A stretch of DNA of 64,000 bases from UBA11650 sp963997925 (GTDB taxonomy: Bacteria; Chloroflexota; Dehalococcoidia; Lucifugimonadales; UBA3495): assembly GCA_963997925.1 (NCBI GenBank), contig CAXEOX010000002.1, positions 12,264 through 76,263 of the forward strand, given 5' to 3'. Positions 8,708 to 16,286 of the stretch are shown here, in pieces. Every line of letters begins with the position of its first letter. Positions within the stretch are counted from its first letter, which is position 1. A program made the translations under genes and the position numbers. Under the pieces are notes generated by a model. The model searched no databases. It was not told where the DNA came from and worked only from the letters and a program-made list of their open reading frames with translations.

Positions 8708-9193
8708 TTTCAGGCTGGCCCACCCCTTCCTCCCAACCTCGCCACTGCACGCCTGACTCTGCATCAACCCACCACCGACACCATGGCCCCGTGTTTCTGG
8801 TGGAGGTCGACTCTGCCCAATCTCAACATCTGGCTTAAATTAACGGTTGGCTAGCTGTGCCGGGAGGGAATCCTTGCGGCAAGACTATGATGCATCATCC
8901 CCGGACCGGGAAGATCCGCTAAGCGTTTTGGCAATACTTTTAACCGGCACTCCCATAGGTGTAGAATACCGGCAATTGCCCTGGCTGGGAGTTGATGAAC
9001 CGCGATGGCAAGCTGGCTTGGGCAGATATTTCCGTTGTCCAGAAAGTAGTGACCATCACTACTACCCATATTGTCTCCTTAGAACGTAATCATCCTCAGG
9101 TACTTTGAGTAGCCGCGGGTTACTTGCGAGGGTGTTTACAAAAGGCGATTCAGACCCCGTATATAAACCGTTACCTTCAGGAGGTATCGTGGC
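8708..9193. other. 486-bp gap without a gene
   Basis: No convincing coding region; the 80-codon ORF at 8847-9089 lacks a ribosome-binding site and any motif. Near 8746-8766 the sequence GCACGCCTGACTCTGCATCA resembles GCACGCCTGACCCTGTATCA just upstream of the thiolase gene (10771-10790), another sign that the two borders of this segment are related. Near the 3' end, TTTACA (9135) and TATATA (about 9160) could form a weak promoter for the next gene. Confidence 0.4.
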
Positions 9194-10468
9194 ATGAAAC
9201 TCAAGTTACGGACGGGTGCCGAACCCCAGTCGCAGGAGGATTCAAACATCAACGGGCCTGTCACGGCCGCCGAGATGTACCAAGTGAAGGATTCGTACGT
9301 TCGGTTCAATCAGAAAGACCATATGGGCTCAAAGATGATTTGGGATGCCGACGCTGAAGAAGAACGAGCCAAGCTAAAGGTCAAGCAACGACTGCTTATG
9401 GACAAGGGACGCACCGGTTACGACGCTCCTGCTTGGAGCCTGGACTCCGCTGCGGATTCTTTGCTGGATCTTATGGAATTCTCAAAGAATCGGCCGGATT
9501 CAAAAGCTACTGCATGGCAGACTAAGTTGGAGCCTGCTCCGACGGGTCGACCGGAAACTACCGCGAAAGAAGCGTCCCAGATCCTACGCAAGGCCGCTCA
9601 CCTGTTCGGAGCGGACCAAGTCGGTTTTGCCAAACTGGACCGCCGGTGGGTGTATTCCCATTACTTCGATGCTGAGACGAAGGAGAACCACCCTATCAAG
9701 TTCTCCGATGAGCCCGGTTACGAGGAATACGACCAGCCCATTCGCCTTGAAGACGGGACTAGGGTCATACCGAAGGAGATGCAAAACGTAGTGGTGATGC
9801 TCCATGAGTGGGGTAAAGATGTGGAGGGAACTGAGCATGCACCTACCCTTCTGACTGAGGGACTCAGTACCCTGGCCTATGCCAGAATGGCGCCGACCCT
9901 GTGGATGATGGCTGAGTTTATCCGAGGCCTGGGGTACAACGCTATCCCGGCGGCTAATGACATGGGGCTGAGCATACCTATGGCCATCGATGCGGGCCTC
10001 GGCCAGCTAGGGAGACATGGCCTGTTAATCAATCCTAAAGTGGGGGCGCGCTGTCGTATTTCCAAGATAATCACCGACCTTCCGCTGGAGCACATAGGCG
10101 TAGTGGATTCGGGCATCACCGAGTTCTGCAACGCATGTCTGAGATGTGTCCCGAAGTGCGGTACGGGAGCCATCACAAGTGGTATCCGAAGTTTTGAACC
10201 TTTGGACGAGAGCAATGCAACGGGAGTTCTTTCTTGGAAGGTAGATGCAAAGAAGTGCATGACCTTCCAGAACCGTGTGGGGACCACCTGTAGTACATGC
10301 GTCCGCCGGTGTTCATGGACCAAGCCGCCCCGCCGAGGATATGCCATTCCAAGGTTCTTTATCAGGAACTTCCGGTGGAGATGGTTGAACAAATCCTGGG
10401 TATGGCTCGACGGTGCGTTCGGACACGGAAAGTTTGACAAAAAGGCTGCAGATTTCTGGGGGGCGTGA
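9194..10468 (+). CDS. Reductive dehalogenase-like protein without Tat signal
   Basis: A 424-residue protein with the corrinoid/Fe-S layout of the RdhA/QueG superfamily. GLGQLGRHG at 268-276 matches the conserved RdhA GLGxxGR region. It is followed by two Fe-S motifs: CNACLRCVPKCG (Cys312, 315, 318, 322) and Cys355-X10-Cys366-X2-Cys369-X3-Cys373. In classical RdhA each motif ends in CP; here they end in CG and CS. There is no RR Tat signal at the N terminus (MKLKLRTGAEP) and no RdhB anchor gene, so it is predicted cytoplasmic, yet it is shorter than known cytosolic catabolic dehalogenases. CAGGAGGT lies about nine bases before the ATG. It may be a true dehalogenase, an ether- or epoxide-acting relative, or another corrinoid reductase. 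Confidence 0.82.
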   Translation: MKLKLRTGAEPQSQEDSNINGPVTAAEMYQVKDSYVRFNQKDHMGSKMIWDADAEEERAKLKVKQRLLMDKGRTGYDAPAWSLDSAADSLLDLMEFSKNRPDSKATAWQTKLEPAPTGRPETTAKEASQILRKAAHLFGADQVGFAKLDRRWVYSHYFDAETKENHPIKFSDEPGYEEYDQPIRLEDGTRVIPKEMQNVVVMLHEWGKDVEGTEHAPTLLTEGLSTLAYARMAPTLWMMAEFIRGLGYNAIPAANDMGLSIPMAIDAGLGQLGRHGLLINPKVGARCRISKIITDLPLEHIGVVDSGITEFCNACLRCVPKCGTGAITSGIRSFEPLDESNATGVLSWKVDAKKCMTFQNRVGTTCSTCVRRCSWTKPPRRGYAIPRFFIRNFRWRWLNKSWVWLDGAFGHGKFDKKAADFWGA

Positions 10469-10491
10469 GGGCGATGACGGATCGGCCGACG

Positions 10492-10551
10492 ACTTCCGGT
10501 CGTTCCCGCAGCCGCGCCAACGCCGCAAGGGACAGGGCTGGGGCTGTTTAG
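10492..10551 (+). repeat. Displaced copy of the typA 3' end (putative right attachment site)
   Basis: Starting 24 bp after the dehalogenase-like stop codon, this stretch again encodes TSGRSRSRANAARDRAGAV and a stop, matching 8277-8336 with ten differences, every one synonymous. It has no upstream typA body: it is preceded only by a short open run with ATG at 10474. Third-position-only divergence shows that both copies were once parts of working typA genes, and fits an element that integrated at the typA 3' end and left the displaced tail behind. Confidence 0.75.
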
Positions 10552-10591
10552 ACCCCGCGTCTCCACGATGTAATGTCTCGGTAGCGGATCC

Positions 10592-10653
10592 TTCGACAGG
10601 CTTACCACGAATGGGATAACCTGAACCTCTCCGTTCGTGGTGAGCCTGTCGAA
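10592..10653. repeat. Inverted repeat, family C (TTCGACAGGC type)
   Basis: Arms of 23 bp (10592-10614 and 10631-10653) match at 21 positions and can form a long hairpin: TTCGACAGGC...CACGAA. A diverged member is at 17672-17760. It lies in the 376-bp gap 10469-10844 together with the typA tail and a putative thiolase promoter region; it could also act as a terminator for the dehalogenase-like gene, though no T-run follows. Confidence 0.65.
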
Positions 10654-10844
10654 CCACACTCGTCATCTTTCTAATGACTCCTGGGTCTGGCAACCGTCTA
10701 TGAGTTTGGAGTCGCCCGTTCAATGAAGATCCGGCATCGCACCTATTCACCCTCCCCCAATATCGACACCGCACGCCTGACCCTGTATCATACTGCCACC
10801 GTAACTAACCCTTGATTCTAACCTTCGTTATAGAGGAGATTTCC

Positions 10845-12044
10845 ATGCGTGAAGTCGCGATTGTTGCACCGGTCAGGACTGCTGTGGGAGGCTTTGGGGG
10901 CACCATGAAGGGTGTTTCCGCCGCCGAGTTGGGCAGCATCGTCATTCAGGAGGCACTGAGCCGCGCCGGCCTGGCCGCCGATAAAGTTGACGACGTTATA
11001 TTGGGACATGGCTATCCCAGCGGCGAGAACCCGGCCATCGGTCGTTTGGTCGCCCTGAAAGCCGGACTGCCCATCGAGGTACCCGGATACCAACTGGACC
11101 GCCGCTGCTCATCGGGGCTTCAGGCCATCCTTAACGCCTCCATGCTCATCCAAACAGAGAACGCCGATGTGGTCATCGCTGGGGGGGTGGAGAGCATGAG
11201 CAACGCCGAGTTCTACTCCAACGAGTCCCGCTGGGGCGCTAGATTCGGATCGGTCACTTTCCATGACCGGTTGGCCCGAGCCAGGGAAACCATCTCTCCC
11301 GAAGAACGGTTCGGCGTCATCTCCGGGATGGTTGAGACTGCCGAGAACCTGGCCAAGCAGTACGAAGTCTCCCGGCAAGAGCAGGACGAATACTCCCTGC
11401 GCAGCCACCAACGAGCAATTGCCGCTTCCGAGTCCGGCAAGTTCGCTGCCGAGATTGTCCCCGTCCCTATCGCCCAGCGCCGTGGCGACCCAGTCCCCTT
11501 CGACACGGACGAGGGTCCTCGGGGCGACACCTCCTTGGACGTCTTGGGCCGGTTGCGTCCTGTGATGGCCGATGGCACGGTGACTGCAGGAAATGCCAGC
11601 AGCCAGAACGACGCCGCATCGGTGTGTTTGGTAGTCGCCGCTGACAAGCTGGAAGAACTGGGACTGAAGGCCATGGGTTACCTGCGCGGCTGGGCCGTCA
11701 CCGGTTGCCACCCGGCCTACATGGGCATCGGCCCGGTGAGCGCCACCAACAAAGTCATGGCCAAGCTTGGCCTGTCCCTCAGCGACATGGACCTCATCGA
11801 GTTGAACGAAGCCTTCGCCGCACAGGTATTAGCGGTGCTGCGGGAGTGGAAGCTGCCCAACGATGACAAACTTAACGTCAACGGCTCCGGCATCTCCCTG
11901 GGCCACCCCATCGCCGCCACTGGCGCCCGCATCCTGACCACCTTGCTGCATGAGATGGAACGCAGCGACGCCCAGTTCGGCCTGGAAACCATGTGCGTGG
12001 GCGGCGGACAAGGCGTCGCCGCAGTTTTCGAGAGAAAGAATTAG
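10845..12044 (+). CDS. Thiolase (acetyl-CoA acetyltransferase family)
   Basis: A 399-residue thiolase that makes or cleaves a beta-ketoacyl-CoA. Nucleophilic Cys88 is in LDRRCSSGLQA, His354 in SGISLGHPIAATGAR and the second Cys384 in MCVGGGQG, so all catalytic residues are present. The ATG at 10845 is chosen over an upstream in-frame TTG because GAGGAG lies eight bases before it and the protein then begins MREVAIVAPVRT as in the family. It opens a plus-strand run continuing with a GMC oxidoreductase, an NHL propeller, a conserved protein and the selenoprotein. A degradative role is more likely than polymer synthesis given the context, but this is inference. Confidence 0.95.
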   Translation: MREVAIVAPVRTAVGGFGGTMKGVSAAELGSIVIQEALSRAGLAADKVDDVILGHGYPSGENPAIGRLVALKAGLPIEVPGYQLDRRCSSGLQAILNASMLIQTENADVVIAGGVESMSNAEFYSNESRWGARFGSVTFHDRLARARETISPEERFGVISGMVETAENLAKQYEVSRQEQDEYSLRSHQRAIAASESGKFAAEIVPVPIAQRRGDPVPFDTDEGPRGDTSLDVLGRLRPVMADGTVTAGNASSQNDAASVCLVVAADKLEELGLKAMGYLRGWAVTGCHPAYMGIGPVSATNKVMAKLGLSLSDMDLIELNEAFAAQVLAVLREWKLPNDDKLNVNGSGISLGHPIAATGARILTTLLHEMERSDAQFGLETMCVGGGQGVAAVFERKN

Positions 12045-12161
12045 CGGCGAGGCGTCAGCTTTCCGCGGTTAGCCGTCAGGAGACCCGAACCATTCAAGCA
12101 TAGGGGCTGGGATAGCTGAAAGCTGAGTGCTGATGGCTGACCGCCTCTCGAGGAGAATCAA

Positions 12162-13757
12162 TTGGTCAACAACAACGACATCGCCGACGTTCTAGTGATT
12201 GGAGCTGGAGCGTCCAGCGCGGCTTTCTGCTGGAGTCTGTCTCAAGCCGGTATCAACGTGGTCTGCTTGGAGCAGGGCGGCTGGCTCCCCCAGAACTCCT
12301 TTCCCACCACCGACCCAGACGCCCAACTGCACCTGCAAACGGACTTCAACTTCAACCCCAACTTCCGCAAGATGCCCGAGGACTATCCGATCAACGAGTC
12401 GGAAACACCCATTGCGCCGTTGATGTGGAACGGGGTTGGCGGGGGGACTATTCACTGGGGATCGCATATTCCTCGGTTCCACCCGTCGGACTTTCTGCTC
12501 AAGACCCAGGACGGCGTCGCCGACGACTGGCCGCTGACCTACCAGGAGCTTGAGCCCTACTACGACCTTAACGATCGCATGACCGGGGTGTCCGGTCTCA
12601 GCGGCGACCCGGCCTATCCGCCCAAGCCGGAACGGCCCTGCCCACCCCTGTCCATCCGCGGCGCCGGTAAAGCCATCGCCAAAGGATTCGACAAACTGGG
12701 TTGGCACTGGTGGTCGTCGGACACCGCCATCTCCTCGGTGACCTATGACGGACGGGAGCCCGACTCCGGCGGATTCCTGCGTTCCGGCGCGGGCGCCGAC
12801 CTGAACTACTGGCCTAAAGCGGTGAACCATGGGACTAGGTTGAAGACCTACGCCCGAGTGCGAGAGATATTGGTTGACCAAAAAGGTGAGGCCACCGGTG
12901 CTCTTTACTACGATAAAGAAGGAAATCTGCAGGAGCAGCGGGCCAAGGTCGTGGTGATGGCCGCCAACGGCGTCGGCACCACCCGGCTGCTACTCAACTC
13001 CAAGTCGGTTCTGTTCCCCAACGGTCTGGCCAACAGCTCAGGTCTGGTGGGCAAGAACCTGATGCACCACCCCACCGGCGTGGTTCTTGGCGTCTTCGAC
13101 GAGTGGCTGGGAACCGATGAAGGTCCTCGCGGCAGCACCATGCTGAGCCAGGAGTTTTACGAGACCGACTTGAGCCGGGGATTCGTTCGTGGTTACGACA
13201 TGCAGATCCTCAGCACGGGATCGGCGCCTCTGAACGCCGCTTTGGGCGGCTCCCAGGGCGACCGGGTGGTCTGGGGCTCGGGACATCACCAGGACTTCCA
13301 GGAAAAGTTCGGCCACACCGCTGGTATCATCATCATGACCGAAGACTTGCCGGAGGAGCACAACCAGGTGACTCTGGACCCGAACATGACCGATAGTCAC
13401 GGCATACCCGCGGCCAAGATTCAGTACACCATCAGCGAGAACACCGACAAAATGCTGGGCCACGGCATCGACCGGGCCAAGGAAGTCTTGGACGCCGCCG
13501 GGGCCACAAAACTGCTGTGGTCCCACCAGCGCCGCAACGCCGGATGGCACCTGCTGGGCACCGCCCGCATGGGTGAAGACCCGTCGACTTCGGTGGTCGA
13601 CCGGTGGGGCCGCGCCCACGACGTTCCCAACCTGTTCATCATCGATGGCAGCATCTTCGTCACCGGGGCCTGCGTCAACCCAACGCCAACGATCCAGGCC
13701 CTAGCCCTCCGCACCGCCGATTACTTGAAGGGTGAGGGCCGGTCGATTCTGGAGTAG
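12162..13757 (+). CDS. GMC family FAD-dependent oxidoreductase
   Basis: A 531-residue flavoprotein of the glucose-methanol-choline family, of the gluconate/sugar-dehydrogenase-like branch. The FAD motif is VIGAGASSAAF (13-23); GGGTIHWGSHIPRF and the C-terminal GWHLLGTARMGEDPSTS and VTGACVNPTPTIQALALR mark the GMC C-terminal domain with the His active site. The start is a TTG preceded by GAGGAGAA, since no suitable ATG exists at the conserved N terminus. There is no signal peptide, so it is cytoplasmic unless exported with a partner, and none is seen. It probably oxidises an alcohol or sugar-like substrate. It follows the thiolase by 117 bp on the same strand. Confidence 0.92.
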   Translation: MVNNNDIADVLVIGAGASSAAFCWSLSQAGINVVCLEQGGWLPQNSFPTTDPDAQLHLQTDFNFNPNFRKMPEDYPINESETPIAPLMWNGVGGGTIHWGSHIPRFHPSDFLLKTQDGVADDWPLTYQELEPYYDLNDRMTGVSGLSGDPAYPPKPERPCPPLSIRGAGKAIAKGFDKLGWHWWSSDTAISSVTYDGREPDSGGFLRSGAGADLNYWPKAVNHGTRLKTYARVREILVDQKGEATGALYYDKEGNLQEQRAKVVVMAANGVGTTRLLLNSKSVLFPNGLANSSGLVGKNLMHHPTGVVLGVFDEWLGTDEGPRGSTMLSQEFYETDLSRGFVRGYDMQILSTGSAPLNAALGGSQGDRVVWGSGHHQDFQEKFGHTAGIIIMTEDLPEEHNQVTLDPNMTDSHGIPAAKIQYTISENTDKMLGHGIDRAKEVLDAAGATKLLWSHQRRNAGWHLLGTARMGEDPSTSVVDRWGRAHDVPNLFIIDGSIFVTGACVNPTPTIQALALRTADYLKGEGRSILE

Positions 13758-13764
13758 CGAAAGA

Positions 13765-13803
13765 TCCCTTCTCCCTTTATGGGGGAAGGTTAGGATGGGG
13801 GTG
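13765..13803. repeat. Family A repeat, single end
   Basis: CCCTTCTCCCTTTATGGGGG followed by AAGGTTAGGATGGGGGT, right after the GMC gene stop. It may serve as a hairpin at the transcript end. Same family as 1431-1547. Confidence 0.65.
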
Positions 13804-13850
13804 AGGTCTCATCCGGAGAACAGGCTCGGGGAGTCCGGATGTGGTGTTCA

Positions 13851-13879
13851 TTGACACTCCAAACCCGAAACCGTAGGAT
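13851..13879 (+). promoter_or_regulatory. Sigma-70-type promoter candidate for the NHL gene
   Basis: TTGACA at 13851-13856 and TAGGAT at 13874-13879 with a 17-bp spacer, about 85 bp before the NHL-repeat start at 13963. This suggests that the NHL gene and the genes behind it can be transcribed separately from the GMC gene. Confidence 0.5.
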
Positions 13880-13962
13880 AGCTTGAGATTCAGGCATAGC
13901 ATATAGCCACCCATCACCCTGGCTAGTGGGCGATGAGATTTAAAGCAACGAGGTGATTTCTG

Positions 13963-14907
13963 ATGGCCGATGTTTTTGGTACCGGTGAATTCCTTTACAG
14001 CCACGTCCCTGACTGGGAAAAACTGCCCGATGGCATGGCCTTCAAAGAGTGCCCCGGCGTGGCCGTGGACTCTCGAGACAACGTTTATGTCCTAACTCGC
14101 GGTGAACACCCCATCATCGTGTTCGACAAGGATGGAAACTTCATCCGCACATTCGGCGAGGGCCATTTCAGTGAGAACCGCACCCATGGTCTCTACATCG
14201 CGCATGACGACTCTCTTCTGGTCGCCGACGACGGCATCCACACCATACAGAAGTTCGGCCCGGAAGGCGACAAGCTGATGGAGATTGGTGAGAAGAACCA
14301 TCCCGCCCCGGCATGGAGCGGCCAGCCGTTTAACCGACCTACGTCCGCCGCCATCATGCCCAGCAACGGCGACGTCTACGTTTCCGACGGGTATGGCAAC
14401 TCCCGCATCCATGTTTATTCCGGCTCCGGCGATTACAAGTTCTCCTGGGGCAGCCCCGGCATCGACGCCGGCCAGTTCATCCGCCCGCATAACATCGCCG
14501 TGGACAGCGACGACAAGGTCTACGTGGTAGACCGGGAAGCCCACCGCATCCAGATATTCGATGCCAGGGGCAACTTCCTAACTATGTGGAATAATATCCA
14601 TCGCCCCGACTCCATGGTGCTGTGGAATGAACACATCTACGTCGGCGAACTGAACGGCATGGGCGGCGTTGACGAAGCCCCCGGACTGGGACACCGCGTC
14701 ACCGTTTACGACTTGCAAGGCAACCGGGTCTGCATCTTCGGCAGCGAAGAAGAGGGAGAAGGCCCCGGCCAGTTCATAGCTCCCCATGGCATCGCCGTCG
14801 ACTCCAAGGGCGACGTGTACGTAGCCGAAGTCTCCTTCACCATCCGCGGTTCCAAGATGGACCCGCCTAAGGTGCTGCGCAGCTTCTCCAAGTACGCAAG
14901 GCAGTAG
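13963..14907 (+). CDS. NHL-repeat beta-propeller protein
   Basis: A 314-residue protein built of NHL repeats forming a predicted six-bladed propeller. Repeat cores read PGVAVDSRDNVYVL, PHNIAVDSDDKVYVVD and PHGIAVDSKGDVYVAE, each followed by a strand such as IIVFDKDGNFIRTFG. It resembles the lyase-type propeller of peptidyl-alpha-hydroxyglycine alpha-amidating lyase, but metal ligands were not checked. No signal peptide is visible (MADVFGTGEF), so it is predicted cytoplasmic. GAGGTG precedes the ATG. In such gene neighbourhoods propellers can be lactonases, lyases or binding proteins; the role here is unknown. Confidence 0.88.
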   Translation: MADVFGTGEFLYSHVPDWEKLPDGMAFKECPGVAVDSRDNVYVLTRGEHPIIVFDKDGNFIRTFGEGHFSENRTHGLYIAHDDSLLVADDGIHTIQKFGPEGDKLMEIGEKNHPAPAWSGQPFNRPTSAAIMPSNGDVYVSDGYGNSRIHVYSGSGDYKFSWGSPGIDAGQFIRPHNIAVDSDDKVYVVDREAHRIQIFDARGNFLTMWNNIHRPDSMVLWNEHIYVGELNGMGGVDEAPGLGHRVTVYDLQGNRVCIFGSEEEGEGPGQFIAPHGIAVDSKGDVYVAEVSFTIRGSKMDPPKVLRSFSKYARQ

Positions 14908-14940
14908 AAGGCGGGCGGTTAGCTGTTAACGCTTAGACGC

Positions 14941-15024
14941 ACCCCCATCCTAACCTTCCCCCATAAAGAGGGCGGGGACTAGTCTCCTCCCCGCTTGTGG
15001 CGGAGGATTAAGGTGGGGGAACCC
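14941..15024. repeat. MITE-like repeat, family A (inverted pair)
   Basis: The left end ACCCCCATCCTAACCTTCCC and the right end GGCGGAGGATTAAGGTGGGGG are inverted copies around GGCGGGGACTAGTCTCCTCC. This is the same arrangement as at 51087-51258. It separates the NHL gene from the next gene. Confidence 0.7.
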
Positions 15025-15128
15025 CACGCTGGATCCAGGTAAAATCCACCAACCACCTTCTAAAACCGCCAGGTGACCTAAAAGCTGATAGCTAACCACT
15101 GACAGCTATCTTCCGGAGGAAAATCCAA

Positions 15129-16187
15129 TTGCAAGACCTTGGTGACACAACCACCGTTGTTTGGAACGACGCTTTAGAAGCCATTGAACGCTGCTATGCA
15201 TTGGGCTGGGGCGACGGGTTGCCATTGGTGCCGCCGACGGCGGGCCGGGTGGCCGAGTTTCTGGAGTCGGCGGGTAAGTCTTCCGGGGAAGTCGTCGGGG
15301 AGATTCCCGAGCGGCGCCGAGAGATCACGGCGGGCAAAGTCGCCGCCAACGCCGTGATGGCTGGGTGCTTGCCGGAGTACATGCCGGTAGTGCTGGCTGC
15401 CACCGAAGCGATGCTGGCCCCGCCCTTCAATCTGGTAGGACCTTCTTCCAGCATGGGTGGATCCGCCGTGTTGGTCATCGTGAACGGACCGATCGCACAG
15501 AAGATTGGCGTCAATTCCCGCAACAACCTTTTCGGACCGGGCAACCGGGCCAACGCAACTATCGGGCGAGCCGTTCGTCTGATATTGATGAACGCCTGCG
15601 CCGCGATTCCCGGCCTGTTCGACCGGAGCGTTATTGGCCACCCTGGAAAGTACACCTATTGCATCGCCGAGGCTGAAACCGAGACCCACTGGAACCCGTT
15701 GCATGTTGAACGGGGATTCAAACCGGAGCAGAGCGCCGTCACTGTGTTCGCCTCGGAAAGCCCCCGCCAGGTACGTTCTGTCGGTCGTCCTGAGGCCATC
15801 CTCCACTCCGTTGCCGACGCCGCGTCGTCCTTGGGCACCAACATGTCCACGTCAGGGTCGGTGGGTAACCCGGAAGCAGGGGTACGGCAGGGTGAGATTG
15901 TGGTGACAGTTGCGGGCAACTCGGCCCTTTGGAAGGACTGGACCAAGAAGCAGGTCAGGGACTTCCTCCACGAGAGGATCCGGCGGTCCGTAGCCGATTT
16001 GAAAAGAGCCCAAGTTTTCCCCGGCGATATCGAATCGGGCGACGAAGAGAGTTATATCTCGTTGATTCCCGAACCGGAAGATATATTGTTGGTCTTTGCC
16101 GGTGGCGAAGAGTCCAACATGTCGTCGGTGATTCCCAGTTGGGGGCCCAAGGTGGGGTCCACGGCGGTTACGAAGGAAGTTAAGTAG
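15129..16187 (+). CDS. Conserved protein upstream of UGSC selenoprotein
   Basis: A 352-residue protein of unknown reaction. Conserved-looking stretches are RCYALGWGDGLPLVPPT near residue 20, AGKVAANAVMAGCLPEYMPVV near 65-85, and GPSSSMGGSAVLVIVNGP near 105-122. The C-terminal part has LLVFAGGEESNMSSVIPSWG. No signal peptide or membrane segment is seen. The start is a TTG after GGAGGA. It is separated from the selenoprotein by 99 bp containing a repeat and is on the same strand. From memory, proteins with this GWGDGLP region occur beside or fused to UGSC-family proteins, so the two probably act together, perhaps with this protein as the larger subunit. The function is not established by the sequence. 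Confidence 0.8.
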   Translation: MQDLGDTTTVVWNDALEAIERCYALGWGDGLPLVPPTAGRVAEFLESAGKSSGEVVGEIPERRREITAGKVAANAVMAGCLPEYMPVVLAATEAMLAPPFNLVGPSSSMGGSAVLVIVNGPIAQKIGVNSRNNLFGPGNRANATIGRAVRLILMNACAAIPGLFDRSVIGHPGKYTYCIAEAETETHWNPLHVERGFKPEQSAVTVFASESPRQVRSVGRPEAILHSVADAASSLGTNMSTSGSVGNPEAGVRQGEIVVTVAGNSALWKDWTKKQVRDFLHERIRRSVADLKRAQVFPGDIESGDEESYISLIPEPEDILLVFAGGEESNMSSVIPSWGPKVGSTAVTKEVK

Positions 16188-16192
16188 CAGGG

Positions 16193-16236
16193 GGAAATCC
16201 CCGAAATCCCCCCAACCCCCCTTTACGAAAGGGGGC
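16193..16236. repeat. Dispersed repeat, family B
   Basis: GAAATCCCCCCAACCCCC then CTTTACGAAAGGGGG. The same unit occurs in reverse orientation at 30196-30230. The CCCCCTTT-ACG-AAAGGGGG part can form a hairpin between the two genes. Confidence 0.65.
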
Positions 16237-16286
16237 TTCGATGTTGATAGCTGACGGCTTAATGCTGAGAGCGTATGGAGGTTTTG

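Noticed and set aside
8847..9089. 80-codon ORF in the gap before the dehalogenase-like gene
   Set aside because: No ribosome-binding site, no motif, and it overlaps only intergenic-type sequence.
10413..10619. ORF across the dehalogenase-like stop and the typA tail
   Set aside because: It runs in another frame from both and has no coding signal; only the typA tail is meaningful there.
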